A stretch of DNA of 64,000 nt. Origin: Rhabditoides inermis. Lineage: Eukaryota > Nematoda > Chromadorea > Rhabditida > Rhabditidae. Made by a program: the position numbers and the translations under genes. A model generated the notes under the pieces. The model did not search any database. It was given only the letters and a program-made list of their open reading frames with translations, and was not told where the DNA came from. How positions within the stretch are numbered: the first letter of the stretch is position 1; every line of letters starts with the position of its first letter. The stretch covers positions 322,501 to 386,500 of the forward strand of contig CAWZYM010000196.1 of assembly GCA_963966185.1 (NCBI GenBank), read 5' to 3'. This document shows, piece after piece, positions 24,110 to 34,502 of the stretch.

Positions 24110-24563
24110 CAGAGCAGCTTGTCGTACATTTTATGACAGTCTGTTTTTGTGAATTGTTTCACAAACAGCCCCATACCACAAATATGAAGAACATGATGTA
24201 ACGTGGTGCTGTGACTTTTTCGTACATGTATATTTTTGTGAATAAATATGTAATCGTCACATCATTTCGTAACATGTTTTCTCCTTTCACAAAAATGTTC
24301 GCAAAACAGTACCGTCACATCACTTTATTCGCATACCCGAAAGTGAGATTCGCAATCCAATGAGATCAGTTATCAAAATGCAATTAGATTACTATTCTTC
24401 AATCTGCATCCGTTCCCCCCTCCCCCCACATCATTTGGATTACACTGAATACAAAACGTTTATTGCGGATATTTCCATCAATCTTATGGCGACTCGGAGA
24501 AACTGTTTTCATGACTTTATTCGCATACCCGTTATCGCAATACAAATCAATGAGATCAGTGTA

Positions 24564-24960
24564 TCAGTATCTATCCGTGTACATGTCCTCCTTATCAGCT
24601 CCCCCCACCGAGCCGTACTCGCTCCCCTCCACCTTGCCCTTCGTCAGGTAGTCGTTCAGAGCGTGCTGGAATAGGAGTACAGGATACCGTATACCTGATT
24701 CTTTCTCTCTCTCCTCTCTACTACTGTAGGATACCGTATACCTAGATTCTACTATTACCGTACCCTCTGGTTTGGTTACAGTGTAAAAAGTGTGCCATTT
24801 CAATCTACAGTAACCCTACAGTAACCCTACCGTAACCCCTAGTACCGTCTTCATGAGTCCGCAGTAGACGATGTGTTCCCGTTCGGCCTCGTCTGCGGAG
24901 ATGCCCTTCAGATAGTGATTCTCATCGTCCTTCTCGGGAGGCGCCGTCTGGTCTGGAAGG

Positions 24961-25011
<51 letters not shown>

Positions 25012-25513
25012 ACCCACCATGATAATGCGGATGGTCGTCGACCTCCCTGTCAAACTCGTCTCCATGATGGATCAGCTTCGGATCCTCAAAGTACAACAGC
25101 GGCAGGCAGCCGATCGCGCAGCCCACAACCACGCCCATCGCCTAGTATTACGGTACTCACAAATAGTATTACGGTACTCGCCTAGTACTACGATACGCCT
25201 GGGTAAGTACCGTAGTTAGAACACGTTAGAGTATTAAAACGTGTCGCTCATGTATGATCACAAGACAAAGAGATTTTCTCACATTCTTTTCGAGATTTTA
25301 TCAATCTCTATAGACCTTGATACCTCCATAGATTACAGTATGTAAATAGATACCGTACCCACAACCACGCTCATCGCCTAGTATTACGGTAGAGCACTGT
25401 AGTCGGTAATGAAATACGGTATACCGTACCCGGCTCCAGTAGGTGAACACCTTCAGCGCCTGGTTGTTGAGCTGCTCGGCTGTGAAGACCGGGCGGGTGT
25501 ACTGGCTGGAAGA

Positions 25514-25550
<37 letters not shown>

Positions 25551-27559
25551 CTCTCTCTCCTCCTCCTCCTCCTTCTCCCACTCTCCCCCCTCTCCATCTC
25601 CATCTCCCCCTCCCTCTCTCTCCCTCTCCCTCCCTCTCCCTCTCTCTCTCGCTCCCTCTCTCTCGCTCCCTCTCCCTCCTCTCTCTCTCTCTCTCTCGCT
25701 CCCTCCCTCTCCCTCCTCTCTCTCTCTCTCTCCTCTCTCTCCCTCTCCTTCCCTTCCTCTCTCTCTCTCTCTCCCTCTCTCTCCTCTCTCTCTTCCTATT
25801 CCTCTCTCTTTCTCTCTCCACCCACGTCCATCCCATCACATTTGCCAGCTTCACCGCGAACCCCGGCATCCACACCCCGAGGAAGTTGGTCATCGTATTC
25901 GACACGGCAGCCGCGCCCATCATCGAAATCGCCAGGTACTGCTGCACCACCCTGCATGGGGGTACTGTAGCGGTACTCAATCAATCAATCAATCAGAGTG
26001 GGATTCGAACCCACGCCTCCGGAGAGACTGAAGGGGTACTGTAGCTACCCTATTCTGTATTTCTGCGTGGGAGTACTTTGGTACTGCTTGTGAGTACTTT
26101 GGTTACTGTAGATGCTGATCATTCGTGTGTGGATGCGGTCTGGTCAATGAACTGCAGTAACCCAGATTGACTCTACCGTACCTGTCGAGATTCTCGCTCA
26201 TGAGTATGAGCAGGCCGTTGTCGAACATTCCCCACAGCAGGTACGGGAAGAAGTTGATGCAGCTGAAAAAAACGTATTTTTATAGTTTAATTATATGTTT
26301 CGGAAAGTTCAATTTGATCTCGCAATGTCGTGCGTCGTGAGAAATGCGGCTTTCGGATGAATTTTACAAGTGCGCGCCAGACGGTCGAATTTTATAGTTT
26401 TTCATCGACTTTTCACGTTTTGTTCACGTTTTCTTGTTTGTTTATTCGTCGTTGTTCACGTACACAATGATCTTGATGGTGTCGCTGTCGACGTCGGCCG
26501 TGCCGAGCTTGCGGTGGTCCTCGTACTGGTCGATCGCTGAAAACATTTCGAGTTCAGTCTTCTGCAATCGAAAGTCGCTCGGTTCCAGTCTGTCGGTTCT
26601 TTGGCGGTATCTCAGAGGTGATTGAAACAGGTCGTGCCTATCATTACTACTTTCTCCACCCACTCACTTCTCTGTCTGAGCGCGTTGTAGAGCATCTTCC
26701 TCTCTCCGGGCAACAGCATCTTGGCCACCTGCCGAGCCTCCGCGTCGCTGATGATCCCGCGCGGAATCGCACCCTTCTCGTCGAACAGACGACGCTCCCT
26801 GGGGTACTGTAGTTACGGATTTGGGGTACTGTAGGAAGTGACATTAGCCACTGTATCTGAATACTGGATTCTGGTACACGATTTCTATGATAACTCAGTT
26901 TTCATAGTTGTTAGTGTGTTCCCAACGCGGTTTCATCTCGTTAGAGGAGAATCAGGGTCAAGGAACAGCCGGCTACGCTGTAGCCGGCAGGGATAGCGAT
27001 AACACACGTGGCCACGCAGACACTAGAGTGTGTCTCGCTGCTCACTGCGACGCACTTTGCTCCCACTGCCCACACTACACCAGCAGAACTTTCCCTATAT
27101 AGGCCTATATGCCACAACATACTTCTGATGTGCGACGAAGCCGAGCGGGTTCTTTTTTTACCATGCTCGGTGTTTTACGTCGGCAATTGTTTCTTTTTAT
27201 TTCTGTCCCACCCCAAGTGTCGTACCTGACGAGATCTCCGAACTCGTTGATGTTCTGGGGCACCTTCTGCGTCGGCGGTCCTCCACAGGAGGCGGGGGTG
27301 TCGACGAGCGCGCGGGCGCTGAGCCGCCAACCGCGAGCCGCCTACGTGTACATGGAAGTAGTAGGTAGACTCGTTTCCTATGCCCTCAAGCGACACAGCC
27401 TCAGAAAGTGCAGGATAAGTGAATGAAGGTGAGAAAAAGGGTCAGTTAGGCCTTTCCGAGTTCGTTTCTTTCCGAAATCCTTACCTGGACGCTGCCCCTG
27501 GCGCCGCCGCGATCCGCTACCACTAACAGACCGCGCGTCACGCTCAGTATGTGTAACAT
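24564..27559 (-). CDS. TMEM65: TMEM65 homologue (mitochondrial inner-membrane protein)
   Basis: About ten exons on the minus strand. Start exon 27559-27486 (MLHILSVTRGLLVVADRGG, basic, fits a mitochondrial presequence); 27341-27226 (PQNINEFGDLVR); near 26797-26669 (AEARQVAKMLLPGERKMLYN); near 26536-26456 (DSDTIKIIVY); near 26263-26183 (FFPYLLWGMFDNGLLILM); near 25951-25817 (YLAISMMGAAAVSNTMTNFL); near 25520-25435 (FTAEQLNNQALKVFTYWSR); 25141-25019 (AMGVVVGCAIGCLPLLYF). The C-terminal exons end DKEDMYTDRY-stop at 24564. The order GFxDN...GISTMAAAALGN...GxxxGCxxGxxPLxF of TMEM65 is matched by WGMFDN...ISMMGAAAVSN...GVVVGCAIGCLPLLYF. In animals TMEM65 is a multi-pass protein of mitochondria linked to respiration and ion handling. 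AATAAA on the coding strand lies near 24520-24510. One intron contains a copy of a 3' splice junction and a tRNA-Leu fragment. Confidence 0.82.
24963..25010. repeat. CT microsatellite
   Basis: (CT)n in an intron of the TMEM65 homologue, next to the exon starting at 25141. Confidence 0.9.
25358..25385 (-). repeat. Copy of a TMEM65 3' splice junction
   Basis: ACTAG|GCGATGAGCGTGGTTG here copies ACTAG|GCGATGGGCGTGGTTG at the real exon start, 25141, about 240 bp away in the upstream intron. The shared flank includes CCGTAATACTAG. Confidence 0.85.
25518..25818. repeat. Long CT/CCT microsatellite
   Basis: About 300 bp of CT with CTCC and CTCG interruptions, filling most of an intron of the TMEM65 homologue. 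Confidence 0.95.
25993..26032 (-). repeat. 3' fragment of a tRNA-Leu-like sequence
   Basis: On the minus strand TCTCTCCGGAGGCG followed by TGGGTTCGAATCCCAC reproduces the variable arm and T arm of a eukaryotic tRNA-Leu, including a perfect B box (GGTTCGAATCC). The acceptor, D and anticodon arms are absent. It is a truncated tRNA or tRNA-derived fragment inside an intron. Confidence 0.6.
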
Positions 27560-28078
27560 TCTGAACAGTGATGATATACTAGTGAGTGAAAGAGGAGTAA
27601 CCTTTTTAAGCAGTATGGAATACTGTAATTTCCAGTTAAACCAGTGGGGTGAGTGATGAGGACGCACTGCCGCCGACCTCGGTGAGTAAGATGTAAGAAA
27701 TGACATATTCACATTCTCTAAACACGTTTTTTTGTCGAAACGTGCTGTTTTATACGTTTTGTTTTATGCAAATCATCCACATTCGGTCAGTTATTTTCCG
27801 CTCGCCACCGTCTCTCTCGGTCGCGTTCATTTCGTCTCTGCACGCTCTCTTGTTTGTCGCTTGTCCGCGCTCTCTCTCATCTCTCTCACTCGCCGTTCTC
27901 TCACTGCTCACTGCGTGTACTTTGTACCCCGTTCCCGTTGCAAAGGGGAGGAGACACACTCTTATCGCGTCTTTTTTACTATATTCATCGCGTTTACTTA
28001 CTATGTACATATTGTGCGCGCAAGTGTGTGTTGTGATTGCAACAGTTTTTCCTTCCCTTGCTCACCCGGTGTTTCAGT

Positions 28079-28924
28079 ATGCTGTCGGTCCGTCTGTTCA
28101 GTGTCGGTCGCGGCCTGGCCACCTCGGCAGCTCTCCGCAATGCCACGCTGGAGGTGGGTTGTTGTTGTTGTTGTTGTTATTTACCTGTTTACCTTTACAG
28201 GTGAGCGAGCTGGCGCCGTACGTCACGGGCGTGAAGATGAACCGACCGAAGCAGCGCAACGCGTTCACTCTGGACATGTGGAAGTGGGTTGCTTTTTTGA
28301 TATTAAATTCCTTCGGCTGCGATCCCATTACTCGCTACGCTACATTGTGGTCATATGATAGCGATGAAACATATGTTGCACGTATTGTGATGTCAATATT
28401 GCTATGTTGACAACTTAAAGGTAACGGGGTCGAATGAAGACTGTGGCACTACACCATAGCCCAACGATTTTGCAACTATGTTAACATTCAAACTTAAGTA
28501 GTTAGTAGTATTCATTGCATGTGTTGTGATGTGATGTTCAGCCGATGTACCGCGTCCGCGAGAGAAACGCCCTCCGCCCTCCCGACGTTTCGTCTTTATG
28601 CCATTATCAGGGAAAGCATTACCTCTAACTGCATGTTCAGGGAGTTCACCACCACATTCGAGAAGCTCGGCGACGACCCCAAGTGCCGGGTGATCGTCCT
28701 CTCCGGAGCGGGCAAGTCGTTCTGCGCCGGCATCGACCTCAAGGAGGGCGTCGCGGTGAGGTTCATCATGTTGTTGTTATTGTTATTATTGTTGTTTATC
28801 ACCCTGATTCCGCAATGTTTACATTGTCTAGATTAGTGCATGTTTGAAGACAACTCTCGAATTTTTCCGTGTTCGAAGCTCTTTTCCGTTACATTATAAG
28901 CTACCTGTACCTGTTTTTGATCCG

Positions 28925-28969
<45 letters not shown>

Positions 28970-30664
28970 CCATTGCAGCCCCTGATGCAGCTGATCCAAG
29001 ACGACACCCTCGACATCTCGCGGAAGGGACGCAAGATGCGCGAGGTGATCAAGACGTGTCAGGACGGGTGAGTAGAGTACTGCATTTTGAAATGGGATAC
29101 TGTAGTCTGTTGGATGAGTACTATATCGTGGAATGAAATATGCCACTTGACAAGAGAGTCTGAGGAAAATTTTGCTTTGCAAACATTCCCGACCTAACGA
29201 GTAGATCATAACAAACAGGCGGCGCTGTGCGCCGCCCCTAATAGTGGGTCCCCCGTTGTAGTGAGCACGAGCTCGAATTGGGGTTTGAAAGAAGAAGAGA
29301 GAGTGAAGAGAAGGGGGCAACCAAGAAGTTGAGTGCTCGAATCACTGTATTATGATTGGAAAATTCGGCTTACTGCGCGAGGTGGTCAAGACATGTCCAG
29401 ACGAGTGAGTACTGTAAACGTTGGAATGGGGTACTGTACTTGGCTTCGGATTACTGTAACTTTGAGATTCACGGCGATCGCCAAGTGCCCGAAGCCGGTG
29501 ATCGCGGCCGTGCACTCGCACTGTATCGGAGCCGGAATCGGTGGGTATTGATTGATTGATTATCGATTTATCGATTGATTCGCAGACGTGATCACGGCGT
29601 GCGACATTCGCTACGCCAGCCAGGACTCGATCTTCTCGATCAAGGTTGTTGTTGTTTGTTTGTTCGTTATCGACCGACATACAGGGTCTATAAGGGGACT
29701 TGTTGATGGCCCAAGGCCCATAAAAGGGTGGTGTTGTTGTTGTTGTTATTGTTGTTTACGGAACTGTTTTGAGGAGGTGGACATTGGCCTCGCCGCGGAC
29801 GTCGGCACGTTGCAGAGAATCGGAAAGGTGAGGGAGGGGAAGGTGTAGGTAGGATCGTGTTCAGAGATGTTCAGAGATTTGTCCGGGGAATCGTCATAGC
29901 TGTACGACACGACATTACAATCACAACAATTCGATTGGAAACATGCAGTAGGGCCAAGATCTTGATGGGCTAACACGGGGGGAAGCAGTTCAGAAATCGA
30001 GCGATCATGTTGAGGTAGTGGGCAACGACTCTGTGACGCGCGAGCTGGCCATGACCGCCAGGGACTTCATGTCCGACGAGGCGCTGCGAATCGGTGAGGG
30101 GGGGAGAGAGAGAGAGAGAGAGAGAGAAAGGAAGAAGAAAGGGAGAGAGAGAGAGAGAAGGGGGGAAGATGGAGGAGAAGATAGAGAGCGAGAGAGAGAG
30201 AGAGAGTACATGCAGGCCTGCTGTCCCGCGTCTTCCCGGACGCGGAGTCGACGTTCTCCGCCGCCCTCGAGCTTGCCAAGGTGATCGCCGAGAAGTCGCC
30301 CGTGGCTGTCCAGGGAACCAAGGTGGGGAATGCTCTCGATTTTTTCTTCACTCATAATGAATTTCTTTTGGAAAGTAGTTTCAGTGTGATTTATCCTTCT
30401 TACTTCTTCTTGGATTGAATTTTTTATACTCTTTTGGGAGACGAAGCGTAATTGCCTCGCGCATTTGCACTGGGATATGTACGTACAGTGAAACGTACAT
30501 TTCATGGTTTTCAGATCCACTTGAACTACTCTCGCGATCACACTGCGGATGAGGGACTGGAGTATATCCGCACGTGGAACATGAGTCAGTTGCTGAGCGA
30601 GGATCTACTCAAGGCTGGAATGGCCGCAATCAACAAGTCCAAGACCACCTTCAACGACGTCTAG
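28079..30664 (+). CDS. ECH1: Delta3,5-delta2,4-dienoyl-CoA isomerase (paralogue A)
   Basis: Ten exons: 28079-28153, 28201-28283, 28641-28755, 28979-29067, 29467-29540, 29586-29644, 29774-29827, 30015-30093, 30216-30323 and 30515-30664. The enzyme isomerises dienoyl-CoA intermediates during oxidation of unsaturated fatty acids. Crotonase-fold motifs are clear: FCAGIDLKEG (oxyanion hole side), ACDIRYASQD, then EVDIGLAADVGTLQR. These carry the Asp, Glu and Asp that are catalytic in rat ECH1. LLSRVFPD, SPVAVQGTK, NYSRDH and WNMSQL follow the human protein closely. The start MLSVRLFSVGRGLATSAA looks like a mitochondrial presequence; the C-terminus FNDV lacks a peroxisomal signal. The ATG follows TGTTTCAGT, a likely spliced-leader acceptor. 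Three internal 3' splice sites end in GAG rather than CAG. Tandem with paralogue B. Confidence 0.93.
28926..28969. repeat. (ATC)n trinucleotide repeat
   Basis: About 14 ATC units in intron 3 of the first ECH1 gene. (GTT)n runs lie nearby at 28157-28177 and 28771-28797, also intronic. Confidence 0.95.
29375..29410 (+). repeat. Copy of the exon-4 end and 5' splice site of ECH1-A
   Basis: GCGCGAGGTGGTCAAGAC...GACGA|GTGAGTACTG copies GCGCGAGGTGATCAAGAC...GACGG|GTGAGTAGAG at 29038-29077, with about four exonic changes in 30. It lies about 340 bp downstream in the same intron. The frame from here joins no further exon. Confidence 0.88.
29857..30003. repeat. Dispersed repeat, copy 2
   Basis: Matches 9195-9340 (shared GCAGTAGGGCCAAGATCTTG core). 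Here it fills most of intron 7 of the first ECH1 gene and ends just before the exon-8 splice site. Confidence 0.75.
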
Positions 30665-30934
30665 ACGAGTGACCGGTGGGGTACTGTAGATACGCTGGGG
30701 ATACTGTAGTTGCGTCTCTAGTTTACTCGTTTGTGTGATTGTATACTTGTGCCGTGTAGAATAGTGTACGGGTACACTTGCTTGTTCTATTGTATAAAGT
30801 TTTTATTATTATTCATGTTCGACGTTTGTTATGTGCTCTTCCATACCGGTTCTTCAGACCGTTTGATATCTGATTGATTCATCGATTTGACTGATGATTT
30901 ATTAATTGATTATTGATCGACATGATGTGCAGGT

Positions 30935-31035
30935 ATGCTGTCGTCTCGCGTGGCTGCCTCGGCCCGCCGCGGCCTCGCCACTTCGCACGCGCATCGGGTT
31001 GTGGCTTCGACTTCGTGTCTGGAGGTGGGTGGAAT

Positions 31036-31074
<39 letters not shown>

Positions 31075-31416
31075 GAGAGACGAGATAGAGAGAGAGAGAA
31101 AAAAGAGAGAGAGACGAGATAGAGAGAGAGAGAGAGAGAAGAGAGAGGGAGAGAGAGAAAAGAGAGAGAAGGGAGAGAGGGAGGGAGAGAGAGAGTAGAG
31201 AGAGAGAGAGAGAGAGTAGAGAGAGAGAGAGAGAATACTGTAGAGGTAGGGTTGATATAGGGGGCTGGAAGTAAAGTACTACGGCAATGGGGAACAGTAT
31301 GGTCCGGTTAGAGATGTCTCCGTTGTTCTAGACTAGATAAGAACTGTTACAGAAAGCTTTACTGCAGTACTCTATGTTGTAATGTGTGTGTGTTTGAGAG
31401 AGAGAGAGAGAAAAGA

Positions 31417-31450
<34 letters not shown>

Positions 31451-33432
31451 GTGTTTGAGGTGAGCGAGCTGGCGCCCTACGTGGTCGGGGTGAAGATGAA
31501 CCGACCCAAGCAGCGCAACGCGCTCACCTTTGACATGTGGAAGTGAGTTATCGCACGCCCTTTGTCTCTTTGTCACAATTTGCCAGTCATATAGGGAGGT
31601 TCTAAGATAAAATTTGACCCAAATTATGGGTCAAAGAAGGGTGAAGTTTCAATTTTGCCTGAAGTTTCTCGCTGCTGGACTGGGTGTCTCCTTTTGAAAC
31701 TGAACCCAAACTTTGGCCATACTTTACCCACACCTGAAACTTTGCCCAAGAGAGTACGGGGCGCTGAAGAGAATTAGACGGAAAGGGTGTGGGTGGGTAA
31801 AGTTTTGCACAAAGTGCATTTTAGAACCTCCTTCACGCCTTTGAGTGTATATGGATGTTCACTCTTGGAAGTTTGACGAGTGAGAAGAAAGTCGGTCTGT
31901 GATCGTGGGATTTGTTCCGGTAAATAGACAGGCGGACTGGCGGAAATTGATAAATGGCTTTGATTATTGATTATTGGAAATAGGAACTTTCTACGTGGGA
32001 TCATGTCAAAGTCATATCTCGCTTTTCTATTTTTTATTAGCTCATGTTCTAGAGTTCTATAGTTGTTCTTGAGGTAATATCAAATATCATGAAGAGGCTA
32101 TTGTCGTTTTCAAAGCTCTGTCTTGATAGCGAATGGATGTAGCGTATTCGATGTGGGTTTGTCGATAGTCTCTCATTCTCAAAGAGATGCTAACCCTATT
32201 CGAGGTTTACTTTGCTTTGCTCTTTTCAGACGTAGCGACTAGTGATTGTGGTAGTCTGGTAGTGCATTGTGTGAAATTTGAAGTAGCGACTTTTGAATGA
32301 TGTGAATGTTTTTCACTAGTATTTTTTTCTCAGGGAGATGTCGTCTGTGTTTGGTGACCTGGGCGAGGACCCCAAGTGCCGGGTGATCATCCTCTCCGGA
32401 GCGGGCAAGTCGTTCTGCGCCGGAATCGACCTCAAGGAGGGCGTGGGGGTGGGTGGGGGAGAGGGAGAGAGAGGGAGAGAGAGAGAGTTTCGGATTGGAG
32501 TTTTGAAAATGAGTATGTTTCATGAATATGAGTATTTTTCAGATGAGTATGTTTCGTTTTTTTTGTGTAAGATGGTGATCACAAATAGATTATAGAATTG
32601 AATCTATGACAAATGTTGGTTGTCGATGCAACGTATGCTTGGCAAGTTCTGTCGGTTCTCTCACATTGTCTTGAGAACTATTCCTCAGTTCTTGATAACT
32701 TTCTTTTCAGCCGCTAATGGCCCTGATCCAGAACGATGAGCTGGACATTTCGAGGAAGGGCCGCGAGCTCGCCAAGAAGCTCAAGGTCGCACAGGACGGG
32801 TGAGTACGGTAGTCGATGGTACTGGGTACGGTAGCCAGGTACGGTAGCCAGCAGTGCCGAATACGGTAGGTAGTACTGGGTACGCTAGCCGAAGGGACAT
32901 TTTAAAGGAAATACCAGATTCGATTATGCATCAAAAAGTCGATTTTTCATGCAGAGATACACTTTTTGTGGATTTTTGAGGCTGCTATTTTGAGATCGAT
33001 TTGACTGTTTCCTTTTTCAGTTTCACGGCCGTCGAGAAGTGTCCGAAGCCGGTGATTGGCGCCGTGCACGCGCACTGCGTCGGAGCCGGCATCAGTGAGT
33101 CGCAATCGATTTATTGATTAGCTGATTATCGATTGATCGTTGAGACCTGCTCTCGTCGTGCGACATTCGTCTCGCCAGCCAGGACGCCGTGTTTTCGATC
33201 AAGGTGTGATAGTGTTGATTATCGATTGATTCTAGGGGGTGATGATCGATTGATATTGATCGATTGCAGGAGGTGGACATTGGCATTGCGGCTGATGTGG
33301 GAGTGCTGCAGCGTATGCCCAAGGGAGTCGGAAACGATTCTCTGATGAGGGAGCTGGCACTCACCGCTAGGGACTTTGGAAGCGACGAGGCGAGCAGGAT
33401 TGGTGGGTGGAGGGGGAGGGGAGAGAGAGGGG

Positions 33433-33485
<53 letters not shown>

Positions 33486-34052
33486 GAGAGAGAAAAGGTG
33501 TATATAGTGCTTGTGGAGGAAGGGAGATGGAAACAGAGACAGAGAGAGAGAGAGAGAATGAGGGAAAGGAAGAGTAGATGGTTCTTCGCAGGCTTCTTGT
33601 CTCGCGTGTACCCGGACGCTGAGTCGACGTTCTCCGAGGCTCTGCAGCTGGCCAAGACGATTGCCGAGAAGTCGCCGGTGGCTGTCCAGGGCACCAAGGT
33701 GGGGAGTTGCTCTCGTTTTTTTTCTTCACTCATAATGAATCTCTTTTTGAACGTATTTTCAGTGTGGTTTTTTTCTTTCTTACTTCCTCTTAGATTGAAT
33801 TTTTTATATGTTTTCTCTTTTTTGGGGGACGGAGCCTTATTGCCTCGCACATTTGTACTGGGATATGTACGTACTGTGAAATGTGCAATTCATGGTTTTC
33901 AGATCCACCTGAACTACTCTCGTGACCACACTGCGGATGAGGGACTGGAGTATATCCGCACGTGGAACATGAGTCAGTTGCTGAGCGAGGATCTACTCAA
34001 GGCCGGAATGGCCGCAATCAACAAGTCCAAGACCACCTTCAACGACGTCTAG
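30935..34052 (+). CDS. ECH1: Delta3,5-delta2,4-dienoyl-CoA isomerase (paralogue B)
   Basis: Nine exons: 30935-31024, 31460-31542, about 32334-32447, 32711-32799, about 33021-33092, about 33144-33204, 33270-33402, 33592-33698 and 33903-34052. Same motifs as paralogue A: FCAGIDLKEG, SSCDIRLASQD, EVDIGIAADVGVLQR, SRVYPDAEST, SPVAVQGTK. All three acidic catalytic positions are kept. Paralogue A's exons 7 and 8 are one exon here. The junction before LLSSCDIR gives Asn where paralogue A has Asp. The start MLSSRVAASARRGLATSHAH is a plausible mitochondrial presequence and follows TGCAGGT. The last exon is almost identical to that of paralogue A, and the preceding intron is also alike, while other introns are unrelated. 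The reaction is the same; division of labour between the two is unknown. Confidence 0.92.
31037..31236. repeat. GA microsatellite
   Basis: GA tract beginning a few bases after the 5' splice site of exon 1 of ECH1 paralogue B. Confidence 0.95.
31595..31831. mobile_element. Candidate MITE in ECH1-B intron 2
   Basis: The ends are inverted: GGAGGTTCTAAGATAAAATT at the left, and the right end read on the other strand begins GGAGGTTCTAAAATGCAC. Length is about 237 bp, non-coding. No clear target duplication is seen, so this is a candidate only. Confidence 0.5.
33420..33565. repeat. GA microsatellite
   Basis: Starts right after the 5' splice site GTGGGTGG in ECH1 paralogue B, with a break at 33498-33532. 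Confidence 0.93.
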
Positions 34053-34502
34053 GGGTACTGTACTTTCAATATTCGATATTGCATAGATGTACAAATGCTA
34101 TTTATTCACTGTCATTTTAAAAGTGCCATGTATAAAGTGTATTCTACTTTGCTTGGTGAGTGTTTTTATTGTTGTTCTCTCACCGGTTGCTCGGACCGTT
34201 TGATATCTTATCGTGTGCGTGCACTACTTTGTCTATCGATTGTTATTACTAGTTGGTGTACAACGTATACTTTCTTTTTAGGAGATCCACTCTTCTGATC
34301 AGACAGCATGTACAACACTGGGTGAGTGTCTTTGAGATTGTTAGATTGTTGATTTCTCCCAAATATGGACACGTGCTGATTTGGCTACAGTGTATCCTCG
34401 TCGCTTATCGGTCTCGAAAAATGGGTATTTATTGATAGTGGCTAGAATAGCTGGAGTAGAGGTGTTATCGGTTCACTGTCACTAATATTGAGGAGAGGAA
34501 AG

